Positions 25,985 through 34,872 of a DNA stretch of 38,854 nucleotides are shown here, in pieces. The DNA is from an uncultured Pseudomonadota bacterium (GTDB lineage: Bacteria; Pseudomonadota; Alphaproteobacteria; RF32; CAG-239). Every line of letters starts with the position of its first letter. The first letter of the stretch is position 1. Both the position numbers and the translations under genes were made by a program. The stretch lies in contig CASFJS010000008.1 of the NCBI GenBank assembly GCA_949295085.1, positions 1 to 38,854 on the forward strand, given 5' to 3'. Under the pieces are notes generated by a model. It was not told the DNA's origin. It searched no databases and saw only the letters and a list, made by a program, of their open reading frames with translations.

Positions 25985-26021
25985 GGTAAAACCTAATTTT
26001 GAGTAAAGAAAAGTTTTTTTG

Positions 26022-27431
26022 ATGCAGTATTTGATTTTGATTTCGGTCACCGTATTTTTTATCGGTGTTGTTGCGGCGGTCATAATAAAAATGATGGCCT
26101 TGCGGCGTGCTGCATGGCAAAGTATTTTGAGCCGTAAAATAATTTCGGGAGCTTTTTTTTCAACACCGGCGGTAAAGCAACTGGCCGATTTTATGAATCG
26201 ACAGCGGCATAAAAAACAGTTTTTATCGGCCATAATCGATACAAAAGACTTTAAGTCCCTGATGAGAGAGATAAAAGATCCGTTGTTAAAAGCCAAATTG
26301 CACCTGATGACGGAAGGTGTTGCTATGCCGGTAAAAAAAAACGATGCTTTGTATTGTTTGATGCAAGGAGAGCTTTTTGGGCAAAAAGGGCAATATGATA
26401 ACGCACTTGCGGCGCTCAACAAAACGGCCGATTTTAAATTAAACACCGGTTATCAGGGATTAAAAGCACTGCTCACGGCTCGAATAGCGTTGTCCGAAGG
26501 AGACTTGCAGGCGGCATCGGTTGAAGCAGCAGCCGCCTTAAAAATTTTTCGGCGTCAAAACTGGTGGTTTGAAGAAGCCGCGGCTTATTTTTTACAAGGG
26601 CTTATTTATCGTGTTGCCGGTATTTTTGATACCGCGGAGGTAATGTTACGCTCGGCCCTGAGACTATACCAGTCGTTAACGGCCGATAAATATGAGGCCG
26701 AAACCCTGGCGGCTTTAGGATTATTAATGGCTTTGCGGGAGCGTTTTGATGAAGCGGATGATTATTTGGATAAGGCAGCAAAAATTTTTGCGTCGGCGGA
26801 AGACTGTGAAAATCTTTGCTTCGTTCACAGCCAACAGGCCTTAACGTTTTTGCAACGCGGTGAGAGCAAAACGGCGCGCCAGGTATTGCGCAAAAACAAA
26901 ACCCGCAACCAAAGTGAAGCCGCCTCGGCTTTTGCCGAAGAAGTAGCCGCCAGAACGGAATTTGCCGATAAAAAATGGCAAAAAGCGATCGTTAAAGCAA
27001 CCGGTGCCGCCGATAAATATTTACGATTACATAATTTTTCGGCGGCCTTTGAATGTCTTTATCTGGTTGCCGAAGCGCTCTTTTATCAGCAAAAAGTGAG
27101 TGACGCAGAAATTGTTTTGCGCCGTTTGATCCGCAAGGCATCTTGTTATCGGAGCTGCTTTCATATCGCCAATGCCTATACGCTCTTGGGCTTGATATTG
27201 TTGCGGCAGGATAACATCAAACAGGCGCGCGGCGTCTTTAATCAAGCCCTTAAGCATGAACTATCCGATGAACGGGACATCGGAATAGCCGTTGATTATG
27301 CCAATCTGGCATTGGCCGAAAAAAAATGCGGCAATCTCTCGGCCGCGCGTAAAAATCTGGAAGCCGCCTTAGCCTACGCTCAAACAATTGACGAAGATCT
27401 GTATAATCGAATTAAGACAATGCTGGATTAA
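26022..27431 (+). CDS. Membrane-anchored tetratricopeptide-repeat protein
   Basis: A 469-residue protein with an N-terminal membrane helix (MQYLILISVTVFFIGVVAAV, about 2-24) followed by a basic stretch and a long alpha-helical repeat domain. TPR-like helix pairs are visible, for example LMQGELFGQKGQYDNALAAL, YEAETLAALGLLMALRERFDEADDYL (split) and AYTLLGLILLRQDNIKQARGVF. No catalytic motif was seen. It is probably a cytoplasm- or periplasm-facing scaffold at the inner membrane. A TTG at 26019 could also start it; the ATG at 26022 is preferred. Its last 20 bases overlap the end of the convergent 256-residue protein gene. Confidence 0.8.
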   Translation: MQYLILISVTVFFIGVVAAVIIKMMALRRAAWQSILSRKIISGAFFSTPAVKQLADFMNRQRHKKQFLSAIIDTKDFKSLMREIKDPLLKAKLHLMTEGVAMPVKKNDALYCLMQGELFGQKGQYDNALAALNKTADFKLNTGYQGLKALLTARIALSEGDLQAASVEAAAALKIFRRQNWWFEEAAAYFLQGLIYRVAGIFDTAEVMLRSALRLYQSLTADKYEAETLAALGLLMALRERFDEADDYLDKAAKIFASAEDCENLCFVHSQQALTFLQRGESKTARQVLRKNKTRNQSEAASAFAEEVAARTEFADKKWQKAIVKATGAADKYLRLHNFSAAFECLYLVAEALFYQQKVSDAEIVLRRLIRKASCYRSCFHIANAYTLLGLILLRQDNIKQARGVFNQALKHELSDERDIGIAVDYANLALAEKKCGNLSAARKNLEAALAYAQTIDEDLYNRIKTMLD

Positions 27432-28182
27432 ATGACGCTTTAATCAAGACCGTTGTCTTAGAGTCTTTTCTGCGGACAACAATATCGTTAATGCCCATAT
27501 CTTGAAATCCTAAAACGTAAAACCCCGGGGTTGAAAAAATGTTATAAGAGGGGCCGTTTGTAAATAAAAGCCGGTTTTTTACCGTCAGACCGGAAACTTC
27601 CAAAAAATGTTTAAACGGTTTGCTCCATGCCGGCACCCCGAACTCCCCAAAAACAATAACCGGGTTGTCTTGTGTCAGTATAAAGTCGGATAGTTGTTTG
27701 AATATTTGAGGATAGTCGTTTTTTGCCGCTTTGCGAAAATCAACCCGCATTAAAGTCAGCGGAGCAGGCCGACGAATAACAATGTAATCGGCCGTGTGAC
27801 GATTAAAAATAACAGATCCCGAAGCCAAAATATCCGAGGACGCAAAATCTTGTGTTAAGGTTCGGTCATCATCAAAAGAAAATTCCAAAGACAGCTTACC
27901 CTTAAAATGATCGGACAAAAAAAGATTGGTTGTCGAGGAGAGGATCGTATAACTAATCAATAAAACACCGGTGAAAAATAACGCCGTTTTATAACGTTGT
28001 CGCCACAGAGCATAAACAAACAACATTCCCGACAGACAATACAAATGAAACAAATTAAAGAAAACAATACGAAACCCCGGCGCCGCAAAACTCCCTGCCG
28101 TCAATAAGGTGAGAACGGCCATCATAACCAAACAGAAGATGTTTTCCCGCTGCTGTTGTTTTTTTTGGCTTAAGTAACCCAT
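27412..28182 (-). CDS. Membrane protein with a possible degenerate endonuclease/exonuclease/phosphatase-like domain
   Basis: A 256-residue protein with about three membrane helices (roughly 15-34, 37-59 and 66-86) and a soluble C-terminal part (90-256). The segment VIVFGEFGVPAWSKPFKHFL (175-194) resembles the GDFN-x-x-P-W-S-x-P-F stretch of YafD-like membrane proteins of the endonuclease/exonuclease/phosphatase superfamily. The catalytic Asp and Asn would be Glu180 and Gly182, and the final metal-site His is not evident (MGINDIVV). If the relationship is right, the domain is catalytically dead. This assignment is tentative. It overlaps the convergent TPR gene by 20 bp at its 3' end and has a good promoter. 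Confidence 0.65.
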   Translation of the reverse strand: MGYLSQKKQQQRENIFCLVMMAVLTLLTAGSFAAPGFRIVFFNLFHLYCLSGMLFVYALWRQRYKTALFFTGVLLISYTILSSTTNLFLSDHFKGKLSLEFSFDDDRTLTQDFASSDILASGSVIFNRHTADYIVIRRPAPLTLMRVDFRKAAKNDYPQIFKQLSDFILTQDNPVIVFGEFGVPAWSKPFKHFLEVSGLTVKNRLLFTNGPSYNIFSTPGFYVLGFQDMGINDIVVRRKDSKTTVLIKASFNPALS

Positions 28183-28223
28183 TGTTAATCTGTTTGTATT
28201 AAATTAAACACCGCAATACGCTC

Positions 28224-28251
28224 ATTATAAGCCAAAAAAAATTTTTGTAAA
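28224..28251 (-). promoter_or_regulatory. Putative sigma70-type promoter of the 256-residue membrane protein gene
   Basis: On the minus strand TTTACA (28251-28246), 16 bp, then a perfect TATAAT (28229-28224). The ATG lies at 28182, about 35 bases after the predicted start. Confidence 0.55.
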
Positions 28252-28264
28252 TGGTAGAGAACGA

Positions 28265-29647
28265 ATGATGGAACAATTTGTGTCTTTGGATTTTGTAAGT
28301 ACTGTTTCGCTGAAAGCAGATTTTTTTGCTCAGGCAATAGATGCTTATTTGTCCGGAGCCGGAGATATTAAAATTGTTTCCCTGATTTTGATGATGTTGG
28401 CCTTATTATTGTTTTTGTTTTTAATAATTATTATCTATATTCGCAACATTATCTTTTTTGTCAAAAGCAATAATCCGCAAAAAAATATTGAAGATGAAGA
28501 CGATAAATTAATCAATTTGTTTAACGAAGATGAACAATTAGAGCTTGAAAAAGAGTTGCAAAAAGAACTTGATCGGGCTTTGGCGGAAAGGCGGGAAAAA
28601 GAAAAACAGGCCGAAGAACAAGAAAAGCAAAACAAAGAAAAAGAACAAGAAAAAGAACGGGATAAAAAAGAAAAAAACGAACAAAAAAAGCAAAAAAAAG
28701 AAACAGCTTTAACAAAAAATGCTCAGGAAAACCATAAACGGATCAAAGAACCTGTTATAGATTTAGATTGGAAAAAAGGCCGTATTCCTCCGGCCGATCT
28801 TGTTTCGTTGCCAACCGAAGGCGTCTCTTTGTCATACCAACAAAATCGGCGTGAACTCAACCAGCTGCTGGGTCTGGTCATTGACATGTTGGGACGCGGC
28901 GTTGACGATTTGAAAATAGCTCAAACCGTCAATTACAAAACTCAGGGAATAACGGATGAAAATGAGATTTTAAAAATCATTGATGCAGTCAAGCAATTCA
29001 TCAGCATTTGCGTTTCCGGCAAATTTGTTCATCTGGAAAAATACGCCTCTCTCCCCGGTGAGGAGCAGGCGCTTTATCATCTGGCAAACGGAGATCCGTC
29101 TTTGGCTCTGGCTTTGCTTGAGCAATTAATGGATGAAAATATAGACAAAGCCAATGTTTCTGCGTCGGAAGAAAAACGCCAGCGTCTTTATGATGACGTG
29201 TCGGGATACGCATGCTGTTTCGGATCACTGGCGGAAATCAACGACATTATGTTGGCGACGTCTGCTTATGAATTGGCTATAGAATTGCGTTCCGTCAATG
29301 TCGTTGCCTGGAGTCGTCTGGGGGATGTTTACAAAAAAGCCAATTCGACCTCTAAATCCGTGTGGGCTTATCAAAATGTTCTTAATTTTGCCGATGGCGA
29401 AATCGATATCGCAGAAATAGCCAATGCCAACAAAAGTTTGTCGGAGCATTTGTATGCCGAAGGAAACAGTTTGCAGGCTGCAAAATTATATAATAGCGCC
29501 AAGCAATATTATGATTCTTTGGGTATTAACCGCCGGCTGGACAAACAGGAGCTTGAAATTATAGAGATTATAGAAAACAACAGCAAAGCGTCTTTACCGG
29601 ATACCATTCGTAAACTGTTGAGCGAACAGGGCAAAAAACGCAGCTAA
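28265..29647 (+). CDS. Membrane protein with Lys/Glu-rich coiled coil and helical-repeat C-terminus
   Basis: A 460-residue protein with one membrane helix (about 38-65, LLFLFLIIIIYIRNIIFFV). A 70-residue stretch of almost only Glu, Lys, Gln and Arg follows (about 90-150), which should form a coiled coil or stiff charged linker. The C-terminal half is a soluble helical domain with TPR-like character (YELAIELRSVNVVAWSRLGD, LYAEGNSLQAAKLYNSAKQYY split). The coding A-runs in the charged stretch reach 8-9 bases, so slippage or sequencing indels are possible there. No family is recognised. Its stop overlaps the convergent yejB stop by 4 bp. Function unknown; a membrane scaffold is plausible. Confidence 0.72.
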   Translation: MMEQFVSLDFVSTVSLKADFFAQAIDAYLSGAGDIKIVSLILMMLALLLFLFLIIIIYIRNIIFFVKSNNPQKNIEDEDDKLINLFNEDEQLELEKELQKELDRALAERREKEKQAEEQEKQNKEKEQEKERDKKEKNEQKKQKKETALTKNAQENHKRIKEPVIDLDWKKGRIPPADLVSLPTEGVSLSYQQNRRELNQLLGLVIDMLGRGVDDLKIAQTVNYKTQGITDENEILKIIDAVKQFISICVSGKFVHLEKYASLPGEEQALYHLANGDPSLALALLEQLMDENIDKANVSASEEKRQRLYDDVSGYACCFGSLAEINDIMLATSAYELAIELRSVNVVAWSRLGDVYKKANSTSKSVWAYQNVLNFADGEIDIAEIANANKSLSEHLYAEGNSLQAAKLYNSAKQYYDSLGINRRLDKQELEIIEIIENNSKASLPDTIRKLLSEQGKKRS

Positions 29648-30723
29648 ACAGACTTTGTTTCAAAATTAATTCGCGGATCAATCAGACAATATGTGATATC
29701 CGATATCAGCTTCAAAATTAGCCCCATAAAAGCAAAAATATACATCGTCCCGAAAATAACCGGATAATCACGCGTCATAATGGCCTCGTATCCCAAAAGG
29801 CCGATACCGTTTAAGGAAAATATAACCTCAATCAACAAAGATCCGGTAAACAGCATTTTTATGAGCATTGACGGAAATCCGGCAATAACCACCAGCATGG
29901 CATTCCTGAAAATATGCCCGTAAAGAACCTGATGTTGAGTTAAACCTTTGGCGCGCGCCGTCAAAACATAAGGTTTATTCATCTCGTCCAAAAAAGAATT
30001 TTTTGTAAGCATGGTTAGTGAAGCAAAACCCCCGATTACCATAGCGGTTACCGGCAACGTAATATGCCAAAAATAATCACCGATTTTACCCAAAAGCGAT
30101 AATTCGTTCCAGTTATCGGATGTCAGGCCATGCAGAGGAAACCAGCTAAAATAAGTACCGCCGGCAAAAAAAACAATAAGAAAAACGGCAAACAAAAACA
30201 CCGGAATGGCCGAACCGATAACCACAACAAAAGATGTTATCACATCAAATCCGGACCCGTCGCAAACGGCTTTACGCACGCCGAGCGGAATGGCAATCAA
30301 ATAAATAATCAACGTTGACCACAACCCGAGAGAGATTGAGACCGGCATTCTCTCAAGGATAAGTTTTCCGACACTTTTATCTTGATAAAAACTTTTGCCA
30401 AAATCAAACAAAGCATAGTCTTTGACCATTTTAACAAAACGAACATATGCCGGCTTATCAAAGCCGAACTGCTTTTTAAGTTCGTTAACGAGTTCTTCCG
30501 GAACCCCTAAAGATCCTTGATATTTTCCTTGTCCGCTTTCCATTTTTGCGGCACCGCTGCCGGAAATGGCGCCGGTTGCCTCCGTATTCATACCGCGGTA
30601 TTTTGCCAGAACATATTCAACCGGTCCGCCCGGAGCAAATTGAACAATAACAAAATTAAGCGCCAGTATCCCCAAAAGCGTAACCGGTATCAACAAAAGC
30701 CTTTTAATAATGTAACGACGCAT
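29644..30723 (-). CDS. yejB: ABC transporter permease, YejB type
   Basis: Inner-membrane permease of a peptide-type importer (in E. coli YejABEF carries microcin C and oligopeptides). It has 359 residues from MRRYIIKRLLLIP, the usual start; the longer frame to 30744 overlaps yejA. About six membrane helices are visible, a long periplasmic insert follows helix 1, and the cytoplasmic EAA-like loop reads PYVLTARAKGLTQHQVLYGHIFRNAM (split as the TARAKGL core). The C-terminus DPRINFE is typical of YejB. It follows yejA by 5 bp. The second permease yejE and ATPase yejF do not follow; the next gene is convergent and unrelated. Confidence 0.93.
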   Translation of the reverse strand: MRRYIIKRLLLIPVTLLGILALNFVIVQFAPGGPVEYVLAKYRGMNTEATGAISGSGAAKMESGQGKYQGSLGVPEELVNELKKQFGFDKPAYVRFVKMVKDYALFDFGKSFYQDKSVGKLILERMPVSISLGLWSTLIIYLIAIPLGVRKAVCDGSGFDVITSFVVVIGSAIPVFLFAVFLIVFFAGGTYFSWFPLHGLTSDNWNELSLLGKIGDYFWHITLPVTAMVIGGFASLTMLTKNSFLDEMNKPYVLTARAKGLTQHQVLYGHIFRNAMLVVIAGFPSMLIKMLFTGSLLIEVIFSLNGIGLLGYEAIMTRDYPVIFGTMYIFAFMGLILKLISDITYCLIDPRINFETKSV

Positions 30724-30728
30724 ATTAT

Positions 30729-32534
30729 CTATTCCTCCAGCCACCAGCTATGAATGTTTACACCGGTTTTAATATCGGTTTTTTTATGTTTCAAGCGCTT
30801 ATTATACGCAATTCGCTGCACCGGTGAAAACCATTGCGGAATAAAATAATGTTCGTGCATGATAACCCTGTCAAGGGCGTGAACATAAGCTAAATAATTT
30901 TTTTCATCTTTAGTGCTAATAAGGCCGTCAATAAGCTTATCTATTACCGGATTCCGTATACCCAAAACATTAAATGAACCCTTGATTCCGGCCGATTGCG
31001 AACCCCACATTTCTTTTTGCTCGTTTCCGGGCAAATTACTCAGCTGATAGGCTAAAATAGCCATTTCAAATTCAAAATTATCCAGCCGGTTTTTGAAAAT
31101 ATTAACCTCCAGATTGCGAAAAGTCATTTTAATGCCGATTTTGCGCAGATTTTCAATAAACGGCAGCATAACTCTGGTAAAAGAAGATCCGTTGGAAGAA
31201 TTGCTCAGAACTTCTATTTCTAAAGGAAGACCGGTTTTTAGATTAGTCATTTTACCGTCAACAAAATCATAGCCGGCTTCATTAAGCAGGGCAACGGCGC
31301 GGCGGAGATTTTGCCGTTGTTTTTGAGGCGTTGAATTGTCCGGTAAAGTAATCGACTGGTTAAAAATATTTTTAGGAAGCCTTTGGCGAAAAGATTCTAA
31401 AATTTGTTTCTCTTGCCCTTCCGGAAGATCTGCCGCCGCCAGATTAGTGTTGCTGAATAGACTGTAAAGGCGCTCATACTGGTTATAAAACAACTTTTCG
31501 TTAGCCCATTCGAAATTAAAAGCCAGACCAATAGCCTCGCGGACTCGCCGATCGGCAAATTTATCAAGCCGCGTATTAAATCCGAAAAATTGCAAAGTAG
31601 CCGGATTGTTATGAGGGATGGACTCTTTTATAATATCACCGTTTTGAACTCTTTTGTTGTCATAACCGCTGACCCATATTTTGGCAATATATTCTTCACG
31701 GGCATCAATATTGCCGGAAAACAATGCCTGCAGCGTGACGGTTGTGTCTTGGTAAAATTCATAACGAACAATATCAAAATTAAAAAAACCTTTGCGTACC
31801 GGCAAATTTTGCCCCCAATAGTCCGGATTTCTTTTAAGTTCAACAAACTTATTGACCTCAAAATGGTCAATAACATAAGGGCCGCTGCCCAAAGGCGGTG
31901 TTAATGTTGGTATGGAAAAATCTTTATTTTTGAAGTCCTCGGCGGAAAAAATTTTAAATTGCGTCAATATAAGCGGCAATTCACGATTGGTTGACCCTTT
32001 GCGGAAATAAAAACGCACATGATGAGAATTTATTTTTTCCACGCGTTCAACGTCGTGATAATATATTTTGTAAAGCGGCGCCCCTTTTTCTGTCAGGCTG
32101 TTAAAGCTAAAGATAACATCATCGGCCGTTACCGGTGAGCCGTCGGCAAATTTGGCGTTTTCATTTAAAATAAAACCGACAAAGGAACGATCATCCGGCA
32201 TTTCAAATTTTTTGGCCAACAAAGGATAAGCTGTCGTTGGATCGTCAACGGGCGTATAACCGAGACTTTCCAGACTGAGGTCAGCGCTTTCGGCAAAGGC
32301 GATTCCCTTAAAAATAAACGGATTAAAATTATCAAAATTTCCGTAAGCGGGCAATGTTACTCGGCCGCCTTTGGGTGCTTGCGGGTTAACATAATCAAAA
32401 GCGCCAAAACCGGCGGTATATTTTGGCCGTCCGGACAAGGCCAGCGCATCGCTCAAAATCGCCTGCGCGTTTACAATTTCCGGCGCCGCCAGAAAAAAAA
32501 TGAAAGCCAGACTATTTATGATAATTTTCGGCAT
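30729..32534 (-). CDS. yejA: Extracellular solute-binding protein, YejA type
   Basis: Periplasmic binding protein (SBP_bac_5 family) of 601 residues that captures peptide-like substrates for the YejB permease. The signal peptide covers about 1-23 (ending IVNAQA). The mature start LALSGRPKYTAGFGAFDYVNPQAPKGG (split as YTAGFGAFDYVNPQAPKGG) is characteristic of YejA. Further family marks are FADGSPVTADDVIFSFNSL and GSGPYVIDHFE, as is a late FIPQWFSPVQRIAYNKRL. Its start lies 23 bases inside the end of the upstream membrane protein gene, so translation is probably coupled. Together with yejB this makes only half of the usual yejABEF set. Confidence 0.94.
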   Translation of the reverse strand: MPKIIINSLAFIFFLAAPEIVNAQAILSDALALSGRPKYTAGFGAFDYVNPQAPKGGRVTLPAYGNFDNFNPFIFKGIAFAESADLSLESLGYTPVDDPTTAYPLLAKKFEMPDDRSFVGFILNENAKFADGSPVTADDVIFSFNSLTEKGAPLYKIYYHDVERVEKINSHHVRFYFRKGSTNRELPLILTQFKIFSAEDFKNKDFSIPTLTPPLGSGPYVIDHFEVNKFVELKRNPDYWGQNLPVRKGFFNFDIVRYEFYQDTTVTLQALFSGNIDAREEYIAKIWVSGYDNKRVQNGDIIKESIPHNNPATLQFFGFNTRLDKFADRRVREAIGLAFNFEWANEKLFYNQYERLYSLFSNTNLAAADLPEGQEKQILESFRQRLPKNIFNQSITLPDNSTPQKQRQNLRRAVALLNEAGYDFVDGKMTNLKTGLPLEIEVLSNSSNGSSFTRVMLPFIENLRKIGIKMTFRNLEVNIFKNRLDNFEFEMAILAYQLSNLPGNEQKEMWGSQSAGIKGSFNVLGIRNPVIDKLIDGLISTKDEKNYLAYVHALDRVIMHEHYFIPQWFSPVQRIAYNKRLKHKKTDIKTGVNIHSWWLEE

Positions 32535-33729
32535 CGGTCCAACCGCCGAAAGGATAAGTCAAATCGTCGTCACTTTGGGAAACAGTCGTTTGATCAAAAG
32601 TTTGCCATTCTTTTTTTAGCGAATCAAGGGTCTTCTGGGAATTAAACTCCGAAGAAAGACGATTCGTCGACGCCTCGTCCGCAGAAAGGCTGTCGGCTGA
32701 TTCCGGCGCGGCGACGGAAGATAAAGCGTCAATATTTTCGGCAGCTTCAACGGCGTCTTGTTTTTCAAGAGGAGGTTCTTCTTTAGTTACTTCAGAACCA
32801 AAGCTGCGTTCCAAAGCCAGAGAAAAAGCGTCTTTTTGTCTGGGGGCGGGTGTGTCCGGATTGTTTTTAACCGGCCTAAATTTTCCAAACAGGCTGTGGA
32901 GCTTTTTTTCCAAAGTCTTTTTTGGTGGCACGACATTCGGTGCCGTCGCAAGCTCCTGAGGCTTCGAAAGTGTGCGGTCATCATCGTCCAAAGGAGGTCT
33001 TTTTTCCTCATCGCCAAAAACTTCTCGGGTACGATGCAGTCCGTCGGCAACCGGCGCCAAAATGGCAAAAACTTTGCCAAATACGCCTGTTTCGATAATA
33101 CCGAGCAACATGCGCTCTTTGTCATGTTTTTCCAAAATGCTCAAAAGAACCTGATATCGGGCGCAAAATTCCATGATGGTTCCGGCCAGCAGAGGGTCAT
33201 CACCGGCATCATCAAAAATTCTTTTTTGAAAATGAGGCTGCTGATTATAGTTTTCAATAAGCACCTTACCGAAAGACCATTTTCCGCCGTTTTGTACTTT
33301 GGTCCACAAATGTTCAATCTGTTCAACGGAAACCAAACGTTCCCGCTGCAAAAACTCGCTCAACAATTCATTCATGTCGGCAATCAGCAGGTCAAAACGG
33401 TTGAGGATAAAAGAATCTTTAATATTTTGCTCGGTTTCCAACATAATTCTGGCCAAAAGATCCGAATATTCCTGACTTTTTCGCATTTGTAAAAACAATT
33501 TAAATAATTGCTTGATTGTCATACGGTTGTACAAATACTGGCTGACAAAGCCAAAAACGGCCCAAACCAGAAACAACGGCAGACAAATAAACAAAACATA
33601 AAGCAATACGTTAAGGATGCCGGCATCGGCCAAGGCCATACCGCTCAAAGCCGAATGAACAAAGTTTATGGCATAAACAAGCCATACGGCAGAAGAAAAA
33701 ATAGCGATAAATAAGGCAAAAGCGAGCAT
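32512..33729 (-). CDS. Two-helix membrane protein of unknown function upstream of yejA
   Basis: A 405-residue protein with two N-terminal membrane helices (about 1-24 and 36-63), then a helical soluble region (about 70-225) with LLGIIETGVFGKVFAILAPVADGL at its end, and finally a long acidic, Ser/Pro-rich tail (235-405) that should be disordered. I recognise no family. It has the best-looking promoter of this block and overlaps yejA by 23 bp, so it is the first gene of the operon with yejA and yejB. It could be a scaffold or regulator of envelope transport, but nothing in the sequence assigns a role. Confidence 0.7.
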   Translation of the reverse strand: MLAFALFIAIFSSAVWLVYAINFVHSALSGMALADAGILNVLLYVLFICLPLFLVWAVFGFVSQYLYNRMTIKQLFKLFLQMRKSQEYSDLLARIMLETEQNIKDSFILNRFDLLIADMNELLSEFLQRERLVSVEQIEHLWTKVQNGGKWSFGKVLIENYNQQPHFQKRIFDDAGDDPLLAGTIMEFCARYQVLLSILEKHDKERMLLGIIETGVFGKVFAILAPVADGLHRTREVFGDEEKRPPLDDDDRTLSKPQELATAPNVVPPKKTLEKKLHSLFGKFRPVKNNPDTPAPRQKDAFSLALERSFGSEVTKEEPPLEKQDAVEAAENIDALSSVAAPESADSLSADEASTNRLSSEFNSQKTLDSLKKEWQTFDQTTVSQSDDDLTYPFGGWTDAENYHK

Positions 33730-33762
33730 TCTGATTCTCTGACATTTTCCATATATAGCGGC

Positions 33763-33791
33763 ATTCTAGCCGAAAATATTTGCTTTTCCAA
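33763..33791 (-). promoter_or_regulatory. Putative sigma70-type promoter of the yejA-containing operon
   Basis: On the minus strand TTGGAA (33791-33786), 17 bp, then TAGAAT (33768-33763). The ATG is at 33729, about 27 bases after the predicted start. Confidence 0.6.
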
Positions 33792-33828
33792 TAAAAATCG
33801 ACGCTTCTTACACAAAAAGAAAAATAAT

Positions 33829-33858
33829 TTGGATTTTTGCAAAAAACTGTGATATAAA
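33829..33858 (+). promoter_or_regulatory. Putative sigma70-type promoter of accA
   Basis: TTGGAT (33829-33834), 18 bp, then TATAAA (33853-33858), with the accA ATG at 33898. It is divergent from the promoter at 33763-33791. Confidence 0.5.
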
Positions 33859-33897
33859 ACTCAAACAAGTTTGATAAAAATTTAACGGAAACAACCG

Positions 33898-34872
33898 ATG
33901 AAAGAACCGGTAATCACAGCTCTGGATTTTGAAAAAACCATTGCCGAAGTCGAGGAAAAAATAACTCGTCTGAAACAGTTGGAGTTAAGCGATGGTTTGG
34001 ATATCGAAACGGAAATATCTCGTCTGCAAAAAAAGTTGGATCGGTTATTCAAACACTTATATGCGCGTTTAACCCCTTGGCAGAAGACTCTTGTGGCCCG
34101 TCATCCGGCAAGGCCTCATTGTTTGGATTATGTCAGCGGGCTGATAGAGAATTTTGAGCCTCTTTGCGGAGACAGAACTTTTGCGGATGATCCGGCGATG
34201 GCCGGTGGTATCGGGCGGTTTCGCGGTCGCTCCGTTATGGTAATCGGTCAGGAAAAAGGCAGTGATTTGGACAGTCGGGTTAGATACAATTTTGGCATGG
34301 CCAAACCGGAGGGCTACCGCAAAGCACAGCGTTTAATGGATTTGGCAGACAAATTTAAACTTCCTGTTCTGGCTTTTGTAGATACTTCCGGCGCTTTTCC
34401 GGGAATAGAGGCCGAAGAAAGAGGTCAGGCGCAGGCAATTGCTTCGGGCATAGAAAAATGCCTCAATCTTAAAGTTCCTTTTATTTCAACGATTATTGGC
34501 GAAGGCGGTTCGGGCGGCGCCATAGCTGTTGCGGCGGCCAATCGTGTTCTAATGTTGGAGCATTCCGTTTATTCTGTCATTTCCCCTGAGGGATGTGCGT
34601 CAATCTTATGGCGCTCGGCCGATAAAGTTAAAGAAGCAACCGAAGCCTTATGTCTGACCGCTCAGGATTTACGCCGTTTGGGCGTGATTGATGAAATCAT
34701 CGCAGAGCCGGTCGGCGGCGCCCAGAGGCATCATACCGAGATTATTGCGCGGGTCGGCGATGTCATGGAGCGCCATTTAAAAGAGCTGGAATCTCAAACC
34801 GGTGATGATTTGAAAAAGAAACGAATGGAAAAATTCTTAAAAATGGGGCGTCACCTTGCAAAATCTGAATAA
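33898..34872 (+). CDS. accA: Acetyl-CoA carboxylase carboxyltransferase subunit alpha
   Basis: Forms, with AccD, the carboxyltransferase that moves the carboxyl from biotin to acetyl-CoA in the first step of fatty acid synthesis. The 324-residue length is normal. An N-terminal helical part (10-60) leads to TPWQKTLVARHPARP, GDRTFADDPAMAGGIGRF (91-108), NFGMAKPEGYRKA (131-143), DTSGAFPGIEAEERGQ (162-177) and the oxyanion-type glycine loop GEGGSGGA (201-208). It overlaps rmuC by 17 bp. accD lies only about 2 kb downstream on the same strand. Confidence 0.97.
   Translation: MKEPVITALDFEKTIAEVEEKITRLKQLELSDGLDIETEISRLQKKLDRLFKHLYARLTPWQKTLVARHPARPHCLDYVSGLIENFEPLCGDRTFADDPAMAGGIGRFRGRSVMVIGQEKGSDLDSRVRYNFGMAKPEGYRKAQRLMDLADKFKLPVLAFVDTSGAFPGIEAEERGQAQAIASGIEKCLNLKVPFISTIIGEGGSGGAIAVAAANRVLMLEHSVYSVISPEGCASILWRSADKVKEATEALCLTAQDLRRLGVIDEIIAEPVGGAQRHHTEIIARVGDVMERHLKELESQTGDDLKKKRMEKFLKMGRHLAKSE

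Noticed and set aside
32758..33492. 244-codon plus-strand ORF antisense to the two-helix membrane protein gene
   Set aside because: The opposite strand has a good promoter, membrane helices and coupling to yejA; the antisense product looks random.
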